Translations under genes and position numbers: made by a program | The notes under the pieces: generated by a model | Databases searched by the model: none | Told to the model about the DNA's origin: nothing | Seen by the model: only the letters and a program-made list of their open reading frames with translations | Shown here: in pieces, positions 48,240-61,885 of the stretch | How positions within the stretch are numbered: position 1 is the first letter of the stretch | Layout of the letters: each line of letters begins with the position of its first letter | Source of the DNA: Combretum micranthum | Lineage: Eukaryota; Streptophyta; Magnoliopsida; Myrtales; Combretaceae | Assembly: GCA_024138025.1 (NCBI GenBank) | Contig: JAMXBD010000634.1 | Coordinates: forward strand, 434,001-498,000 | Direction of reading: 5' to 3' | DNA: 64,000 bases

Positions 48240-49606
48240 ATGTTTCTAGTTTTTCCAAGAGTCTTATCTCTATTAATAGCCTTTATGAAGACTATTGTTA
48301 CTGTAGTGTTGAAAATGATACATTGAGGATTTCTTGTGTTTCTCTTGCATAGATAAAAGACATGCTAAATGGTACATTGTATGCCATTCAAGGTTTTATA
48401 GTTATTATATCTGCTATAGTTTCTACCATTAAACTAAGTCTAGAAATATGATATATCGGCGTATGAGATTAGGCCACATGTTAGAAACGGGAATATAATA
48501 GTTGTGCATCACAATTTACTATTGGAGAAACTAAGAATTTTGGACTTTAGTGTTCTTGAACTTTATGTTTTGGTAAGCAAAACGTGTCAATTTACACATA
48601 ACAGAACATAAGACCAAGGCATCTTTAAACCACCTCCATTCAACTCTTTGACGATCCGTTCTAGTTGCTTCTTCATGTGGTGCCAAATATTTCCTTACTT
48701 TTATTGATGACTTCTCTAGGAAACTTTGGTTCTATATTCCATAAAATAAATTTGTTGTCTTCAAGATCATTAGAGACTGGAAGATAATGATTGTGAGGCA
48801 AACTAAAAAAGTCAATAAGAGGCCCAGAAAAGATAATGGATTGAAATTTGTAAACAATAAATTTAATTAATATTATATTTCTATTGAGATTGGTATCATA
48901 GGATCGTAGTTTGTACTCCACAACAGAATGGAGTTACAACAAGGATGGATAGAACTTTATTGGAAAATTCTAGGTTAATGTTGTCTAATACTAGTCTTGG
49001 TAAAGAGTTTTGGATAGAGATAGCATATATTGACTGTCATCTTATAAATAGTTATTCTCATTTGGCATTTGATGGAAAGAACCCAAATGAATATTGTCTA
49101 CTAATCCACCAAGGCATTTACATTTAAATATATTTAGATATCCTGTTTATGCTTATGTGAATACTAGAAAGCTTCATGTTTATTTTAGTGAAATGTATTC
49201 TTATCGGTATGTCATAAGGGTCAAGGGCTATGGGTTGATGAATTTACACTATTACTATTTGACATTTAGATGTCTATTATTCAATATCAACTTGACAATG
49301 TAAAAGAAAAGTTGGAGGTATTTATCCATATAGCACCAATACTTAGTTATTCATCTTCTGTTTTAGTTCAAACTAGTAATTAGATAAATATTCCTAGTAC
49401 ATTCAAACAACCTTCAATAGGTTATGATAGACAAAGGCAATAGATTAGACTAACAAATAGATTCAATGATATGGTGGCTTATGCACATAATCTGGTAAAT
49501 GAGATTAAGTGTGATGATCCTATCTACTCTCAGAAGGCTATCAAAGCCTTAGATTCTACTATAAGAGAAGATGGAATCACTTTAGAAGAGTGACAGATGC
49601 ATATAC
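48240..49606 (+). pseudogene. Ty1/copia remnant, GAG-pre-integrase and integrase half
   Basis: Broken frames carry copia pol motifs in order: the pre-integrase HMRLGHM near 48475; GAKYFLTFIDDFSRKLWFY near 48680; VVCTPQQNGVTTRMDRTLLE near 48908-48967 with LSNTSLGKEFW; DGKNPNEY; and the linker before RT (QKAIKALDSTI near 49537). It stops being copia at about 49606. The next copia residues are found at 58724, so this is one half of a split element. Confidence 0.8.
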
Positions 49607-50479
49607 CACGTTACAAAAAATGTAATTTAATAGGCTAAACCTTTTAAGGTGTCTTGGTTGAAAACACTTAAAAATATACTTGTAGGAGCAAGCTATCTTT
49701 TAAGTGGCAACGTTTCGAATTAAGAGAGAAATGAAATTCGATGAAGAAAATATCCCACTTTTACCTAAAAAAGAAGAAGGAAAAAGCTAGATGAAATCCT
49801 TTCTCTCTCCTCTCTTTTTCATTGTTCTCACTCATCCAATGGAAAGGAAAAACTCCCATCATCCATCACCAATGTTAACACTGTGTTTGGTAATTTCAGC
49901 AAGAGTAGAAAATTGGTCTAAATGTGTGGAAAGGAAAAGAGTAGAGAGGAAATATTGTTTCCAATTCTTGTTTGAATTAATAAATTGGAAAATGAAGGAA
50001 ATGGGATGAAGTAGAATACTTTATTCACTAAAATATTCTTGATATAACTTTTAACTTTGCTTTTAAGGGATATTTTAATAAATTTGTTTTGTTTTGACTC
50101 ATTTCTATCACTTCTCTCAAAAAATGGAGAGAGGTCAATGGATTGAAAGTGGAGAAGTTTTCCTAGATTTCCACTAGTTTCCATTTTTTTTTTTTTTTTA
50201 CAGCTAGTTTAAATAACTACACATTATATTTTTATCAATTTTCCATAGGTTTGCCTTGATCTTCTCATAGCCAAATACTAACACCCCCCCCAACCCTTAC
50301 CACACATATACGTACGCTTCTCACTCACATAGTTAAATGGAAACACCCATCAATCTTGCACTATCCATTGTCAAAAACCATAAAAGCACTTGAATCGACA
50401 AAAGACACCCATTCAACAACCTTTGTCTCGACTATTAAAACCCTAAAATGCACTTGATTGATACATAAAAGTCAACGCT
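49607..50479. other. Left arm of the 9.1-kb wedge in the copia element
   Basis: AT-rich and non-coding. It begins CACGTTACAAAAAATG followed by TTTAATAGGC and contains CTTTTAAGG- and CTTTTAAGT-like words that also occur, inverted, at the right end of the wedge near 58697-58710. A long T run lies at 50185-50200. Confidence 0.4.
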
Positions 50480-50639
50480 CACTGGTAGAAAATATGACAT
50501 AAGATGCGAAATTCACCTCTTAAATAATCAGTGGCGAATTTTGCATCCTAAGACAAACATAAGGTGAATTTTGCCTCATTCAGTCAGCAGATGAGGTAAA
50601 ATTCACCTCATGTTGGTGCCTATATAAACCATACCCTCC

Positions 50640-50870
50640 TTGCTTGCTCTCTCACCTGCACACACACGCTCTCTCTCACACACACACAAAACAACTCCTT
50701 ATTGCTCTCTCACCTGCTCTCTCTCTCTCTCTCTCTCTCTCAATCACACACACACACACACGTATAGAGCGAGCTCTGTTCCCGCCCCCTCCCAGCCCCT
50801 TTCCTACTTTATTTTCCTACTCCCTCACACACACACACATAAAGACCTACACCCGTACACATACATACCA
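50640..50870. repeat. CA and CT microsatellite cluster
   Basis: Runs of CA near 50660-50690, CT at 50715-50742, CA at 50745-50762 and CA at 50826-50840. The Thr/His/Ser-Leu-rich frames here are artefacts. Confidence 0.9.
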
Positions 50871-50949
50871 GTCTGAAAAAAAAAAACCATCCCCTCGTTC
50901 TCTAAAAATCAACCACACAACAAATCTCTCTCTTTCTCTCTTGTATTAA

Positions 50950-52090
50950 TTTTTTATGCTATTATATTTTATATGAAAATAAATTTTTGTACTAAAATTG
51001 GTCTTTGAATTATATTTTGATATTTGTGTAGGTATCTGGCAAATTGTGTTGATTCGATCGGATATTTGGAGTATTGCAACCACTAAAAGGTTAGTTCAGT
51101 TTTTATAAAAATTTTAATTGAACTATTTAAATGCTAGTAGTTATATATTTATTTATTAATGTGTATTTAATGTATAGTTATGTCTTTTTGTTAGTACTTA
51201 AAAAAATCGTATATATTTAGGATGTAGTAATTACATATTATTATTCAATCTATGTTTATTATGTTTAATAACATAACACATTGATTAAATATAAATATTG
51301 AAATGTTAATATTTATATATTTATTAATTAATGCATGTTGAATTTATAGTTATGCATTTCTTGTTAGTAATTGAAAAAATATTATATATATATATTATAT
51401 TTTTAGGATCAAGTAATTATATATTATTTGGAACTTGTTTAATGTGTTTAACTTAATGACACGATGAATAAGAATAATTATTGAAATTCTAGTACTTATA
51501 TATTTAGTAATTAATGTATATTTTATTTATATTTATATATTTCTTATTAGTAATTTAAAAAATTTATATGTATTTAGGATCTAGTAATTACATATTATTA
51601 TCTAATACATGCGTTTTGTGTTTACCTTTATGACTTGTAGATTAAATATAATTATTTAAATGCTATTATTTGTATATTTAATAATTAATGTATATTGAAT
51701 TTATAGTCATGTATTTCTTGTTAGTGATTGAAAAAATTATATATATATATATATATATTTAGGATCAAGTAGTTATATATTATTTAGTACTTGTTTATTA
51801 TGTTTAACTTAATGATACGTAGAATAAGTGTAATTATTAAAATGCTAGTACTTATATATTTACTAATTAATGTATATTTTATATATAGTTATATATTTCT
51901 TCTTAGTAATTCAAAAAAATTATATATATTTAGGATCTAGCAATTATATATTATTATCTAATACATGCGCATTATGCTTGACTTAATGACACGTAGATTA
52001 AATACGATTATTTAAATGTTGATATTTGCATATTTATTAATTAATATATGTTGAATTTGTAGTCATGTATTTCTTATTAGTGATTCAAAA
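50950..52090 (+). repeat. AT-rich diverged tandem repeat inside the CACTA element
   Basis: A unit of roughly 240-330 bases recurs about four times: 'TTAGTAATTNAAAAAAT...TATATATTTAGGATC(A/T)AGTAATTA' followed by 'ATTATGTTTAACTTAATGACACG'. Copies of TTTAGGATC-AGTAATTA-like words lie near 51229, 51410, 51575, 51760 and 51930. Non-coding. Confidence 0.7.
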
Positions 52091-52099
52091 AAATTATAG

Positions 52100-52810
52100 A
52101 AATCGGTTTATAGAATTTTGAGAAGCTGATGTAAACCATAGGAGAGTAGATGGATTGATTAGATGCCCTTGTAGAGATTGTCTCAATAGTTCATGGCAGT
52201 CTATTTAGATTATTGAGTATCACTACTTCAGGAGGGGAATGACTTGGACCTACTTCTCTTAGATTTTTCACGTTGAGGATATAGATGAATACGGGATAAA
52301 TGATAATATTGTCATGGATGGAGGGAGCAATCCACCTGAATATACTCACTTTGAAGATGAAGCAGATCAAGAACTTATGGAAGAAATTGCCACTAACATG
52401 AGTGGTCCTTATGGAGATTATTTTGATAGCAAAGATGAAAGTAGTGGGTTTTATGGAGAGTGGTGGACTAGAATGTTTGAAAAAGCAAAGAGTCTGGTGT
52501 ACCCAGGCTATACAAAGTTCTCTTTATTATTAGTAGTACTTCAAATAATATATCTAAAGGTTGATGGTTAGTAGTTAGTGAATTCATTCAATAATTGGCT
52601 TGAGTTAATGAAAAGTTTGTTACCTGCCAGCAATTGGTCAACTTCATCACACTATGAAGCACGAAAGTTTTTGAAGTAGCTAGGCATAGATGCAAACACG
52701 ATCCATGCTTGCAAAAATTATTATGTGTTGTTTCAAAAAGAATTCAAAAATCTTGATAACTGCCCAGTGTATGGGGAAGGAAGGTGGAAGCTTCATTCAA
52801 GGAAATAGAA
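52100..52810 (+). pseudogene. CACTA TNP2 transposase N-terminal fragment (transposase-associated domain)
   Basis: Broken frames show the transposase-associated zinc motif DGLIRCPCRDCLN near 52150, HYFRRGMTWTYFS near 52230, the acidic ORF 52314-52571, then KFSLLLVVLQIIYLKVDG..., LPASNWSTSSHYEARKFLK, HACKNYYVLFQKEFKNLDNC and CPVYGEGRWKLHS up to about 52800. These are typical of the start of plant TNP2 proteins. The catalytic part is absent, so the element could only move with help. Confidence 0.8.
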
Positions 52811-53511
52811 AACAATACTGGTTAAAGCAGGAGGCCAAAATGGAGAAGATGAAGTAGTATATTGATTTGCTAATGAATTATGTCTATCCTCCTTCCATGT
52901 CTTCCTTCGTGCAGTACACTCCACATCAGTAGGTAGCACCATAAATAGGGACCCTTACTAGTGGCTCTGATCCCAACCAGCCTGGCTTCGCACTATTCAC
53001 ACCATTGGCACCTCCTCCGTATCTTTACCAAGGTTTTTATGAGATGCCAATCGACCCATCCATGTTCATGCATCCCCCGCACGATCCATCTCACAAGTCA
53101 CCTGGTGGCTCTAAACCGTAGAGAGGCCAACATCATTTGGGTTTCGCCCCATGGGCCGAGAGGCCAAGTTTTGCTCAGTTTGCATCATAGCCCCTGCATT
53201 TGGATCGTACGCATTCCCAGGTTTTGCTCAATTCGCCTCACTAGCTGACATGCCACAGCCATGTGATGAGGTGATTTTCACCTCATGCTTTGCCAAATGA
53301 GGCGAATTTCACCTCTAATTTTTCCTTAGGCCAAATTTGCCTCATCTGAAAATAATGGGGAAAATTTGACCTTTTTTTTCTCCTAACATAGCAAGCCTTT
53401 CGATGCAAACTTCTGAGGTGAAATTTTTGCCTCAATAGAATTACTGAATCCAAATTTCGGTCTACTAAGGTGAAAAATTCGCCTCCCAAGCTCTGTTTTT
53501 TACTAGTGGCT

Positions 53512-55646
53512 TAAGAAATATTCATTTATGAATGGGGTTTTCGTTAGAGAAATTGAAAACCTTAAAATCAATATGTCATCTAAAAAATTTAGGTTTCAAG
53601 AGTATGTTTCAAAAATGTAGAGACTACTGACCACCGGCGACCTTCTCAATGTACCATTTCCATTGTTACATGCAGAAGGTCAATAACCTTCTCTATCTTC
53701 AAGATTCATCACTGAAAATCTTCAACTGGTACTCTTCTATACTAATTTCATTATTTTTTAATATATTGTAAAATACATAAGTTGATGTCTAATATACTAG
53801 AACGGTGATCTAATTTTACTTTCAATTTAGATTGCTTCTAATTTGTGCTAATGCAAGAAGGCATGAGCAAGGGGGTTCAGTATTTTTAGAATTTATCATT
53901 AAAAGCATTTAGACAAAAATACATCATAAACATGAAGTTTATCTTGTTAACGGTTTAGGTTATCAGCTATATTATAATTTACTAAGTTTTCATATGTTTG
54001 ACCAATGTAATGTGTTGCAAATATAATGTTTAGAGAAAATCTATGTTATCATTTTATAAAAGACCACATATTTATTTTATCTAATTGTACATTATTATGG
54101 GAATATAAATTATTCTCATAGATGTATAAACTTAGAACAAAAAACTTGATGTTCTCATAACTTTCATAGTCAAGCTTTTCAGAGAAAATTAATCTTTCTT
54201 TCTAAATTTTTGTTGTTTTATAAGCAATACATTTCTACTGTTAGTTAAATCAAATGGCTAAAAGATTGTTTGTTAAATTAATTTTTTGATGATTTTGGTG
54301 ATGAGACAATCCAATGCTTGGTCAGGTAGAAGTTTCTAAGTGGAGCCAATAGGGTGTAAACAAAACTCATTGGCACTACTCAGTTCAAATAGGTCATAGA
54401 GTAAAAAAATTAGGATTGAATTGTGATTATGTTAAGGATTATGAGTTTCTTTCCATTATTTATGTAAATTTCCAACTAAATCTAGGTTTTCAAAATTTAA
54501 CATAGTAGCACTTTAAGGTAGAGAAAGAGGGACAAGAATATTTGCAATGTGTGTGATGTCATATAGAGAAGTTAAAATAAAAGCCTTAGATAATCCTGAA
54601 TTGGGAATTGTCTAAGCTTAATGCATGTTGTAAACAAAGATAGAAACTTGTTGACCCTACTTCAAAGTATCAATTTAATTTTCCATTTTGAGGTAGGCAA
54701 ACACATCAATGGAATGGTCATAAACTTCTTTGATTTCATTGGAATCACAGCTCTTTAGAGAACTAAAGCCCTGAAGATTTAGGTAGGTTGCTTGAGAGAA
54801 CAGTTGTGTAGGAGATGAACATTATTATTTGGGCCCATATCAATGGTTGGGATTTTATCTTGCTTAATGATGTAAAGGTGTACCAATATCATGTACATAT
54901 TCATTCCTTGTATGGATCTACTTATTTAAATTCACCTATGTATTGCTATGTCATGGATAATTGAGCTTTCTATTGTTTACTTACTCTAATATTATCCAAA
55001 AGCTGATGTTTATATTTGTCAATGAGCTTTACGATGTTATAGAACTAGCATATTTTATTTTATTTCAGTATCTTGACATCAAATCTTCACATTTGTTCAA
55101 ACTTTTTGTGATTCCCAACTTTAAGGTACTTTGTGAGCTTCCAATATAATATGGAGCTTACAAGAAGTAGCAACATAGATGCCATTTTGGTTCTCTGTTA
55201 CTCCTTCTAAATGTGATTGTATCTTTACATGGTCTAATGTCTTGTTTGTCAATATGGGAATGTATTTGAATTATCTTTCTTTTATTTACTTTATAATCAA
55301 CTATGAACACTTTAACAACATAAGAAAAATTATCTAAGGGATGAAAGAAATGAGTTACTTGGTGTTGTGTCCTCAATCTTTACTAAGAATTGGGATCTCA
55401 AGATCCAATTTCATATTTTAGTTCATCAATAGTTTTTTAAATATTATGCTAAAAATTGCATTCCATATAGGGAATGCACATCTTTTCTAGCTATAGCTTG
55501 CTATCCATTATGAGTAAATCACAATAGCATAAGGTAGCCTATAAAATAAGCTTGGAATTTCATTTTCCTTCGTTTATAGTTTGAGCGATTGAGAAAATAA
55601 CCTTAGCAGTAAGGGATTGTGATGTATATAACTCATTACTTTATTA
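53512..55646. other. AT-rich stretch without recognised genes
   Basis: No convincing exon or repeat boundary is seen. The longest frames are about 60 codons with no family resemblance. Confidence 0.5.
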
Positions 55647-55964
55647 GGTTAATATCATGAATGTATCTAAACTGTAGCAAATTATGCCATAGATACTTGA
55701 ACTTTGAAATCGATTAATTTTGTACCTAAAAATTTTTTTTATGCAAGTTAATAGTACCTTGGTCAAATTAGCTAATATCATCATCTGACATAGCATTTTT
55801 AACCAATATGACAGTGGTACTGTTGGCATTGGTATGCATGGAAAGTTTTGTTAAGTACTGAATTAATTAATTTCAATGCTCAAATATCAAATTAATCAAT
55901 TTCAAAGTTCACGTATCCCATTGTTTGTTTTGCTAAAGTTCAAGTGCTATTCGTGGCATTTATT
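55647..55964. mobile_element. MITE with long inverted ends
   Basis: A 318-bp non-coding element with arms of about 75-80 bp in inverted orientation (ACTTTGAAATCGATTAATTT on the left, AAATTAATCAATTTCAAAGT on the right). Flanks are ACTTTATTA (55638-55646) and ACTTTATTT (55965-55973), a 9-bp duplication with one difference. This fits a Mutator-like MITE of a different family from the one at 39957. Confidence 0.75.
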
Positions 55965-55973
55965 ACTTTATTT

Positions 55974-57027
<1,054 letters not shown>

Positions 57028-58723
57028 GTAAAATCCCTTGTACTCTTACGGTAAAACCGGGTTATGTTTTTATAAGACCATTTTGCTTATAAGTTTTAAT
57101 TACACTTATACATGAATGTATAGATCTTGCTGTGTTTTCTTGAATTGTGATCTACACAAGTGAAATTCAATATTGGATTTTGAGTCTAGCAATGTGATGG
57201 AAAATGATATGATATGATCTTATTGACTGACTTACAACTTTATTTTTATTTAACTGATATTTGAATTAGCCTAGAAACAGGATTCTATTAAATTGATGTT
57301 TGACCTACGTTTTTTCTCTCATCATTATACCTTTTCGATTTTATATAGTAAGGAACTGCACTTATAGTTTTGTTGTGCTATTCTAGCTTCATAGTTGTAC
57401 TTAAGTACTACAATTATGTTCAGGTTGCTTTATTAGTTGAAATGATAATGTTGGCCCTTTTTATTCGGTTATAGGGTATAATTATGCCAAATTTTTATGA
57501 ACATGATGTAGGAGCGAGCTATAAAAAGGTTGCAACTCACTATTTGATAAACTATTTGCATATAATCCTCTTCTAGTTTCAATTTACTAATATATTTCCA
57601 CAAAGCCATACAATTTCTAGTTCGTAGCAATGAGAGTAATTTCATTGGTAAGCAAATGAGGTATATGACTACAATGATTGGGCTCACAAATTATTTTTCA
57701 TAGTTATAAATAACTTTCTATCTTTTTTTCTTCTTCTTTTTTTTTTGTGTTTGCGCATGTTCTTACCCTTGTTAAATAATCCCACATTTTTTTTTCTGCC
57801 AATGAAATAATTCGATATGGTTGAATTGTGCTCATAAAAAGAAAAATTAGTTTAATAATTTCACATGGTTGTGACTATTTCTGCTTTTCGTTTGTAGCTT
57901 GAGGAAGATTATCAATGAAAGACTATCATCATGCAAAAGAAAGAAGATTGATTACAGTACCTAGTTTTTTTTTTTTTTTTTGGGCCTCTGTTTTGGAGCT
58001 TTTAGTTTAATCAAAAAAGGGTAAAAGCTTGTTGGATTGAAGAAAAAATTTGCACGTATTTTGTATTAATAATTTAAAGTTGCTTTGACTGCATCAATGA
58101 TTGTGGTTTTGATTTCATTTTGATTTTTGAGGTATTATCATATTTTTTTTATATGATTACCGAGTTTTGAATTATCATCAAGTTTTTCTAATAAGTATAT
58201 CATGGTGATTTCCTTCTTCAATACGTATTCTTTGAATTACCTCATATGTATGCAAATAAATGTAGTTGCCCTGAGATGGATCACACTAAATTAATAAAAA
58301 AATAACAAAGGATTCTTTTAGTGCAGCAATAAGTGCATTCGATTTTTGAAAAATAATAGCAAATAATTATTAAACTTGCAGGGCCGATGGAGGCTTATTT
58401 ACTTACACCAAAAAAAAAAAAAAAAGGTACACCAATTTTTGGGGCGGCCAAGTATGCCCCATTGCCATTTCTTATTAGGATGGTCATAACTGCCATTATG
58501 GCTGGTATAATCACCTTAGTAGAGATGAGAAAAGAAATTTCAGAGCTTTTGCAAGGTGATATATTAGGGTGTGTTTTTTAAGGTAGTTGTGATTGTTTTG
58601 GGATCTATTGCGGCACCCCACCTATAAGGTGCACAATCTGCATCCCTTAACAACTTCGGCCGCCTATTAGACGCCCTATATTGGTGGATTTAGCTGCCTT
58701 AAAAGACGTAAATTGTTGTAGTG
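57028..58723. other. Right arm of the 9.1-kb wedge
   Basis: Mostly AT-rich, non-coding. A 64-codon frame at 58387-58581 (with GAAKYAPLPFLIRMV) has no family I recognise. The right end (58600-58723) is GC-richer with GGCCGCCTATTAGACGCC and finishes AATTGTTGTAGTG, the inverted form of the CACTACAACAATT terminus seen in CACTA elements. Confidence 0.45.
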
Positions 58724-60180
58724 GCCACCTTCGAATGGTAAAAAAATAGTTGGTTCTAAATGGGTATTTAAGAAGAAAGGAGTTAATCCTAATGATACTT
58801 GCTACAAAGCACCTAGTAGCTAAAGGTTAGAATCAAGTGGAAGGTATAGATTATTTTGATATTTTCTCCTATGTTATTATACATAATACTATTCATGCTT
58901 TACTGTCTACTACAGTTGTGGAAAATTTAGGCCTTAAATAGATGAATGTTAGGATAGTATTTCTCAATGGTTATATAGAGGAGGAGACGGTAGTCAACCT
59001 AAGGGTTTTATAATTAAAGGGAAGGAGAATTGTGTTTGTTTGCTTAAAAAATCCTTGTATCGACTTAAACCGTCCCTTGAGCAATGGTGCAGATTGGATA
59101 GTTTTATTGGAAGCATCAAGTTTGTTAGGGATAGTTATGACATTTGTCTCTATATTTTAAATTTCTTCAATGGTTCTTTCATATATTTGCTTTTTGCATG
59201 TTAATGACATGTTGATAGTAGCTTCAAATATGACATATAATTCTAGACTTAAATTCCATCTTAACTCTAAATTCAACATGAAAATTAGGGAGTAGTGAAA
59301 AGAATAAAGGAATGGAGATGTATCGGCACATAGGCTTAGGAAAGTAATGGTTACCATAGCAAAATTATATTCAGAGAGTTCTTGAACCTTTCAATACATC
59401 TAATAAAAAATTGGTCTCTACACCATTAGCTATGCATTTTAGAATTCTTGTTGTCGTATCATCACAGTCGAATGATGGATTTTGATACATGACTAATGTC
59501 TCATAGTCTAATGTTGTAGGTAACCTAATGAATGAAAGGGTGTATACCCCTCTAGATTAGTCTTTTGCTATTAGCATGGTGGGCCGACATATAACTAATC
59601 TTAGCTAACTTCATTGGTATGGAGTTGAATAGATATTGAGATATTTGAAGAGGACTTAAGATGTGTGTTTGGAGTTTGAAGGAAATCTAATGATTTAATT
59701 GGATATGTTGATTTGATTTTGTTGGTGATTTAGATAAAATACAATCTCTATAGATTATGTTTTCCCACTACTAGGTTATGTTGTGACCTGAAAGGGTCAT
59801 TGCAGCCAACTGTAGCTTTGTCCACTATGAAGGCTGAATATGTGGCAATAATTGAAGCAAACAAGAAGGTGTAATGGTTGAAGGGTATGTTGTCTAAGTT
59901 TAGATATTTGGGTAATAGCCCCATTATACTTTGTGACAGTTAGAGTGCAGTTCATCTCATAAAGATCACATGCATCATTAGCGCACTAAATAGATTGATA
60001 TAATTTATCATTTTATTCGAGATATTGTGAATAGGGGTTACATTCATATGAAGAAGATTAGCTCCCATAACAATCCAATAGACATGTTGACAGAGACGCT
60101 TCCTAGTAAAAATTTTGGCCTATGTCATGACTTGATTTTTGTTTTAAGGGAATCTACTTAGGTCATGGTGGCTATTTGAC
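58724..60180 (+). pseudogene. Ty1/copia remnant, reverse transcriptase and RNase H half
   Basis: Copia pol resumes with SNGKKIVGSKWVFKKKGV near 58735. Further motifs: PKGFIIKGKENCVCLLKKSL near 58998-59057, FIYLLFAC..HVDSS (the decayed Y-x-D-D region) near 59178, a QPTVALSTMKAEYVAI RNase H motif near 59800-59845, and the final DM-to-E...LP region near 60080-60105. Stops and frameshifts are numerous. The lineage looks like Tork/TNT1 by motif style. Confidence 0.8.
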
Positions 60181-60333
60181 AAGTGAAGGTCAAATCTTTT
60201 ATCACTTTGGTCACTATTTTTTATTAGTGTACATTTGTTATTTTCAATGTATTTGTAAGTATTTGTTTCCCATTACGTGTTAAGGTTTAGGTGGAGTTAT
60301 TTTTTGGATTGTGAGGCAAAAATGTGGAGTATT

Positions 60334-60880
60334 GTTGTGTTTTACCCCACTATGTATTTTTACTACACATTATGTAGGTCATTCCCATATAACACTCTAC
60401 ATCTTTTAAATATAGAAAGCATATCTTTTGTATTATCTCATTAAATTTAATCTCCAATTTTATAAGAATACCTATAAACATCTTAGAGAGGGTTTTCACC
60501 AGGTTGAGATATTTTTACATTTGGGAAAGATGTGAGAGGGTTTAGATTAGGAAACTTTTCTTTAGAACTCAGTATACCCTAATTCGGAAATTCTATGGTC
60601 CCATCACTATCTAACGGCTCATAACATACTCAATAGTGATTGAACCAGTAAAATAATTAATATTTCAATTACTATATTTATTTTAACGATTTAATGGTTG
60701 ACTAGATAGTCCTGCTGATGGGATCGTAGATGCTTCCCCCTAATTCTTATAGCGAACATTTTCTTGTTTTCCCCATTGGTTTTTTACAATAATGAGGGGT
60801 TTTCCCACATAAATATTGCAATTTATTTCACTTTATCTCTCTTCTTTATTTTATTGTTAATGCTATTAATTGCAGTCAGT
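60334..60880 (+). repeat. Probable 3' LTR of the copia element
   Basis: After the RNase H end comes AGGTGGAGTTATTTTTTGGA, then GGCAAAAATGTGGAG and TGTTGTGTTTTACCCC, the usual leader, polypurine tract and LTR start of Tork-type elements. The right end is approximate, because no partner LTR is present to define it. Confidence 0.55.
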
Positions 60881-61583
60881 ATTTGAATGCATTCAATCTT
60901 TGTTTCTACTACACTAATAGACGATGAACAGGGTAATACATATTTACGAGCCATTTAATCTAACAATGACAATAAAGGATAGGAGAATGAGATCATATTT
61001 GATGTAGCAGTGGCTTATATATATTAAGAAGACCATGGTAATTTGGTAAGAGGATCTTGTCCAATGGCTATTGAAAGACATACATATTCTTGAAGGATAA
61101 ACATAGTTACACTTTGCTATCCATTGATAAAGAGGTTTTGGGAAGATCATTTAGCCATGATAGAAAAGAAGCAGGGAAAAAGAAAGAAATCTTTCTATTA
61201 CTCACTCTTTTTCTTATTTCAGGAAATATTAAACTTAGGATTTAAGGATGAATCTTTCCCAGACCTGCAATAATAATTCATCCAAGACCCCAAAGTACTT
61301 GAGATAACTCTAAGGTAAAACAAGGTTCAAGACTTGGTGGCTAGGATCGAGAGAGGAATTCAAAAATTGTAAAAAACTTCAACATAGCAGTTACCATCTA
61401 GATGCCTTGCCTTATGTTATCCAAGCACCACTTAAAGAAGAAGGTAGCATCAACATGCTTACATCGTGACAAATTATTTATTTTCATTGGTGACTTTATG
61501 ACAAATTAATTAACAACTTATGTTCTAATAAAATTAAATATACAAGGCACAACCCCTTCCCCAAAAACCCCACCCCACCCCCT

Positions 61584-61585
<2 letters not shown>
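60881..61585. other. Stretch without supported genes
   Basis: A segment near 61220-61450 has exon-like composition (for example FKDESFPDLQ and VARIERGIQKL, with stops), but I could not assign it to a family. Confidence 0.35.

Positions 61586-61620
<35 letters not shown>
61586..61620. repeat. CA microsatellite
   Basis: About 17 CA repeats preceded by a C-rich run. A shorter CA run recurs at 61750-61763 in the tandem duplication that follows. Confidence 0.95.
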
Positions 61621-61623
<3 letters not shown>

Positions 61624-61630
61624 ACACAAA

Positions 61631-61885
61631 ATATATTCAAAAACTACCATTACTACATGGTAGAAGAGTGGAAGCAGGATAAAGATTTAAGTTTAATTTA
61701 TGAAATTCAATTACGTTAAGTTGGGTTTTTGTTGTTTTGAGTTCTAACCTACACACACACACATTATATTCAAAAACCACCATTACTACATGGTATAAGG
61801 GTGGAATCAGGAAAGATTTTAAGTTTAATTTATGAAATTCAATTACATTAAGTTGAGTTTTTGTTGTTTTGAGTTCTAACCTACA
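61631..61885. repeat. Tandem duplication of about 132 bp
   Basis: Two adjacent copies (about 61631-61762 and 61763-61885) share CCATTACTACATGGTA, TTTAAGTTTAATTTATGAAA, TCAATTACNTTAAGTTG and TTTTGTTGTTTTGAGTTCTA. Both end in CTAACCTACACA. The minus-strand frame across it reads the same peptide twice and is not a gene. Confidence 0.93.

Larger units (their letters stand above)
50480..53508 (+). mobile_element. CACTA (En/Spm) DNA transposon, internally reduced
   Basis: It starts CACTGGTAGAAAA and ends TTTTTTACTAGTG, with imperfect 13-bp inverted termini of CACTA type, flanked by the 3-bp duplication GCT (50477-50479 and 53509-53511). At 3.03 kb it is short for an autonomous CACTA element. It contains only a broken start of the TNP2 transposase. 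Subterminal regions carry many palindromic GAGGTGAA/TTCACCTC words. The left part includes CT and CA microsatellites (50700-50762). Confidence 0.88.

Noticed and set aside
49790..50200. Possible MITE with TGTTTGG-like interior
   Set aside because: Inverted ends and target duplication could not be located.
50640..50949. Overlapping Thr/His/Ser-rich frames
   Set aside because: Translations of CA and CT repeats inside the CACTA element.
61220..61450. Exon-like segment with KDESFPDLQ and RIERGIQKL
   Set aside because: Stops interrupt it, splice sites are unclear and no family could be assigned.
61586..61885. CRISPR-like or satellite array
   Set aside because: Only two copies are present, and this is a plant nuclear context; it is a simple tandem duplication.
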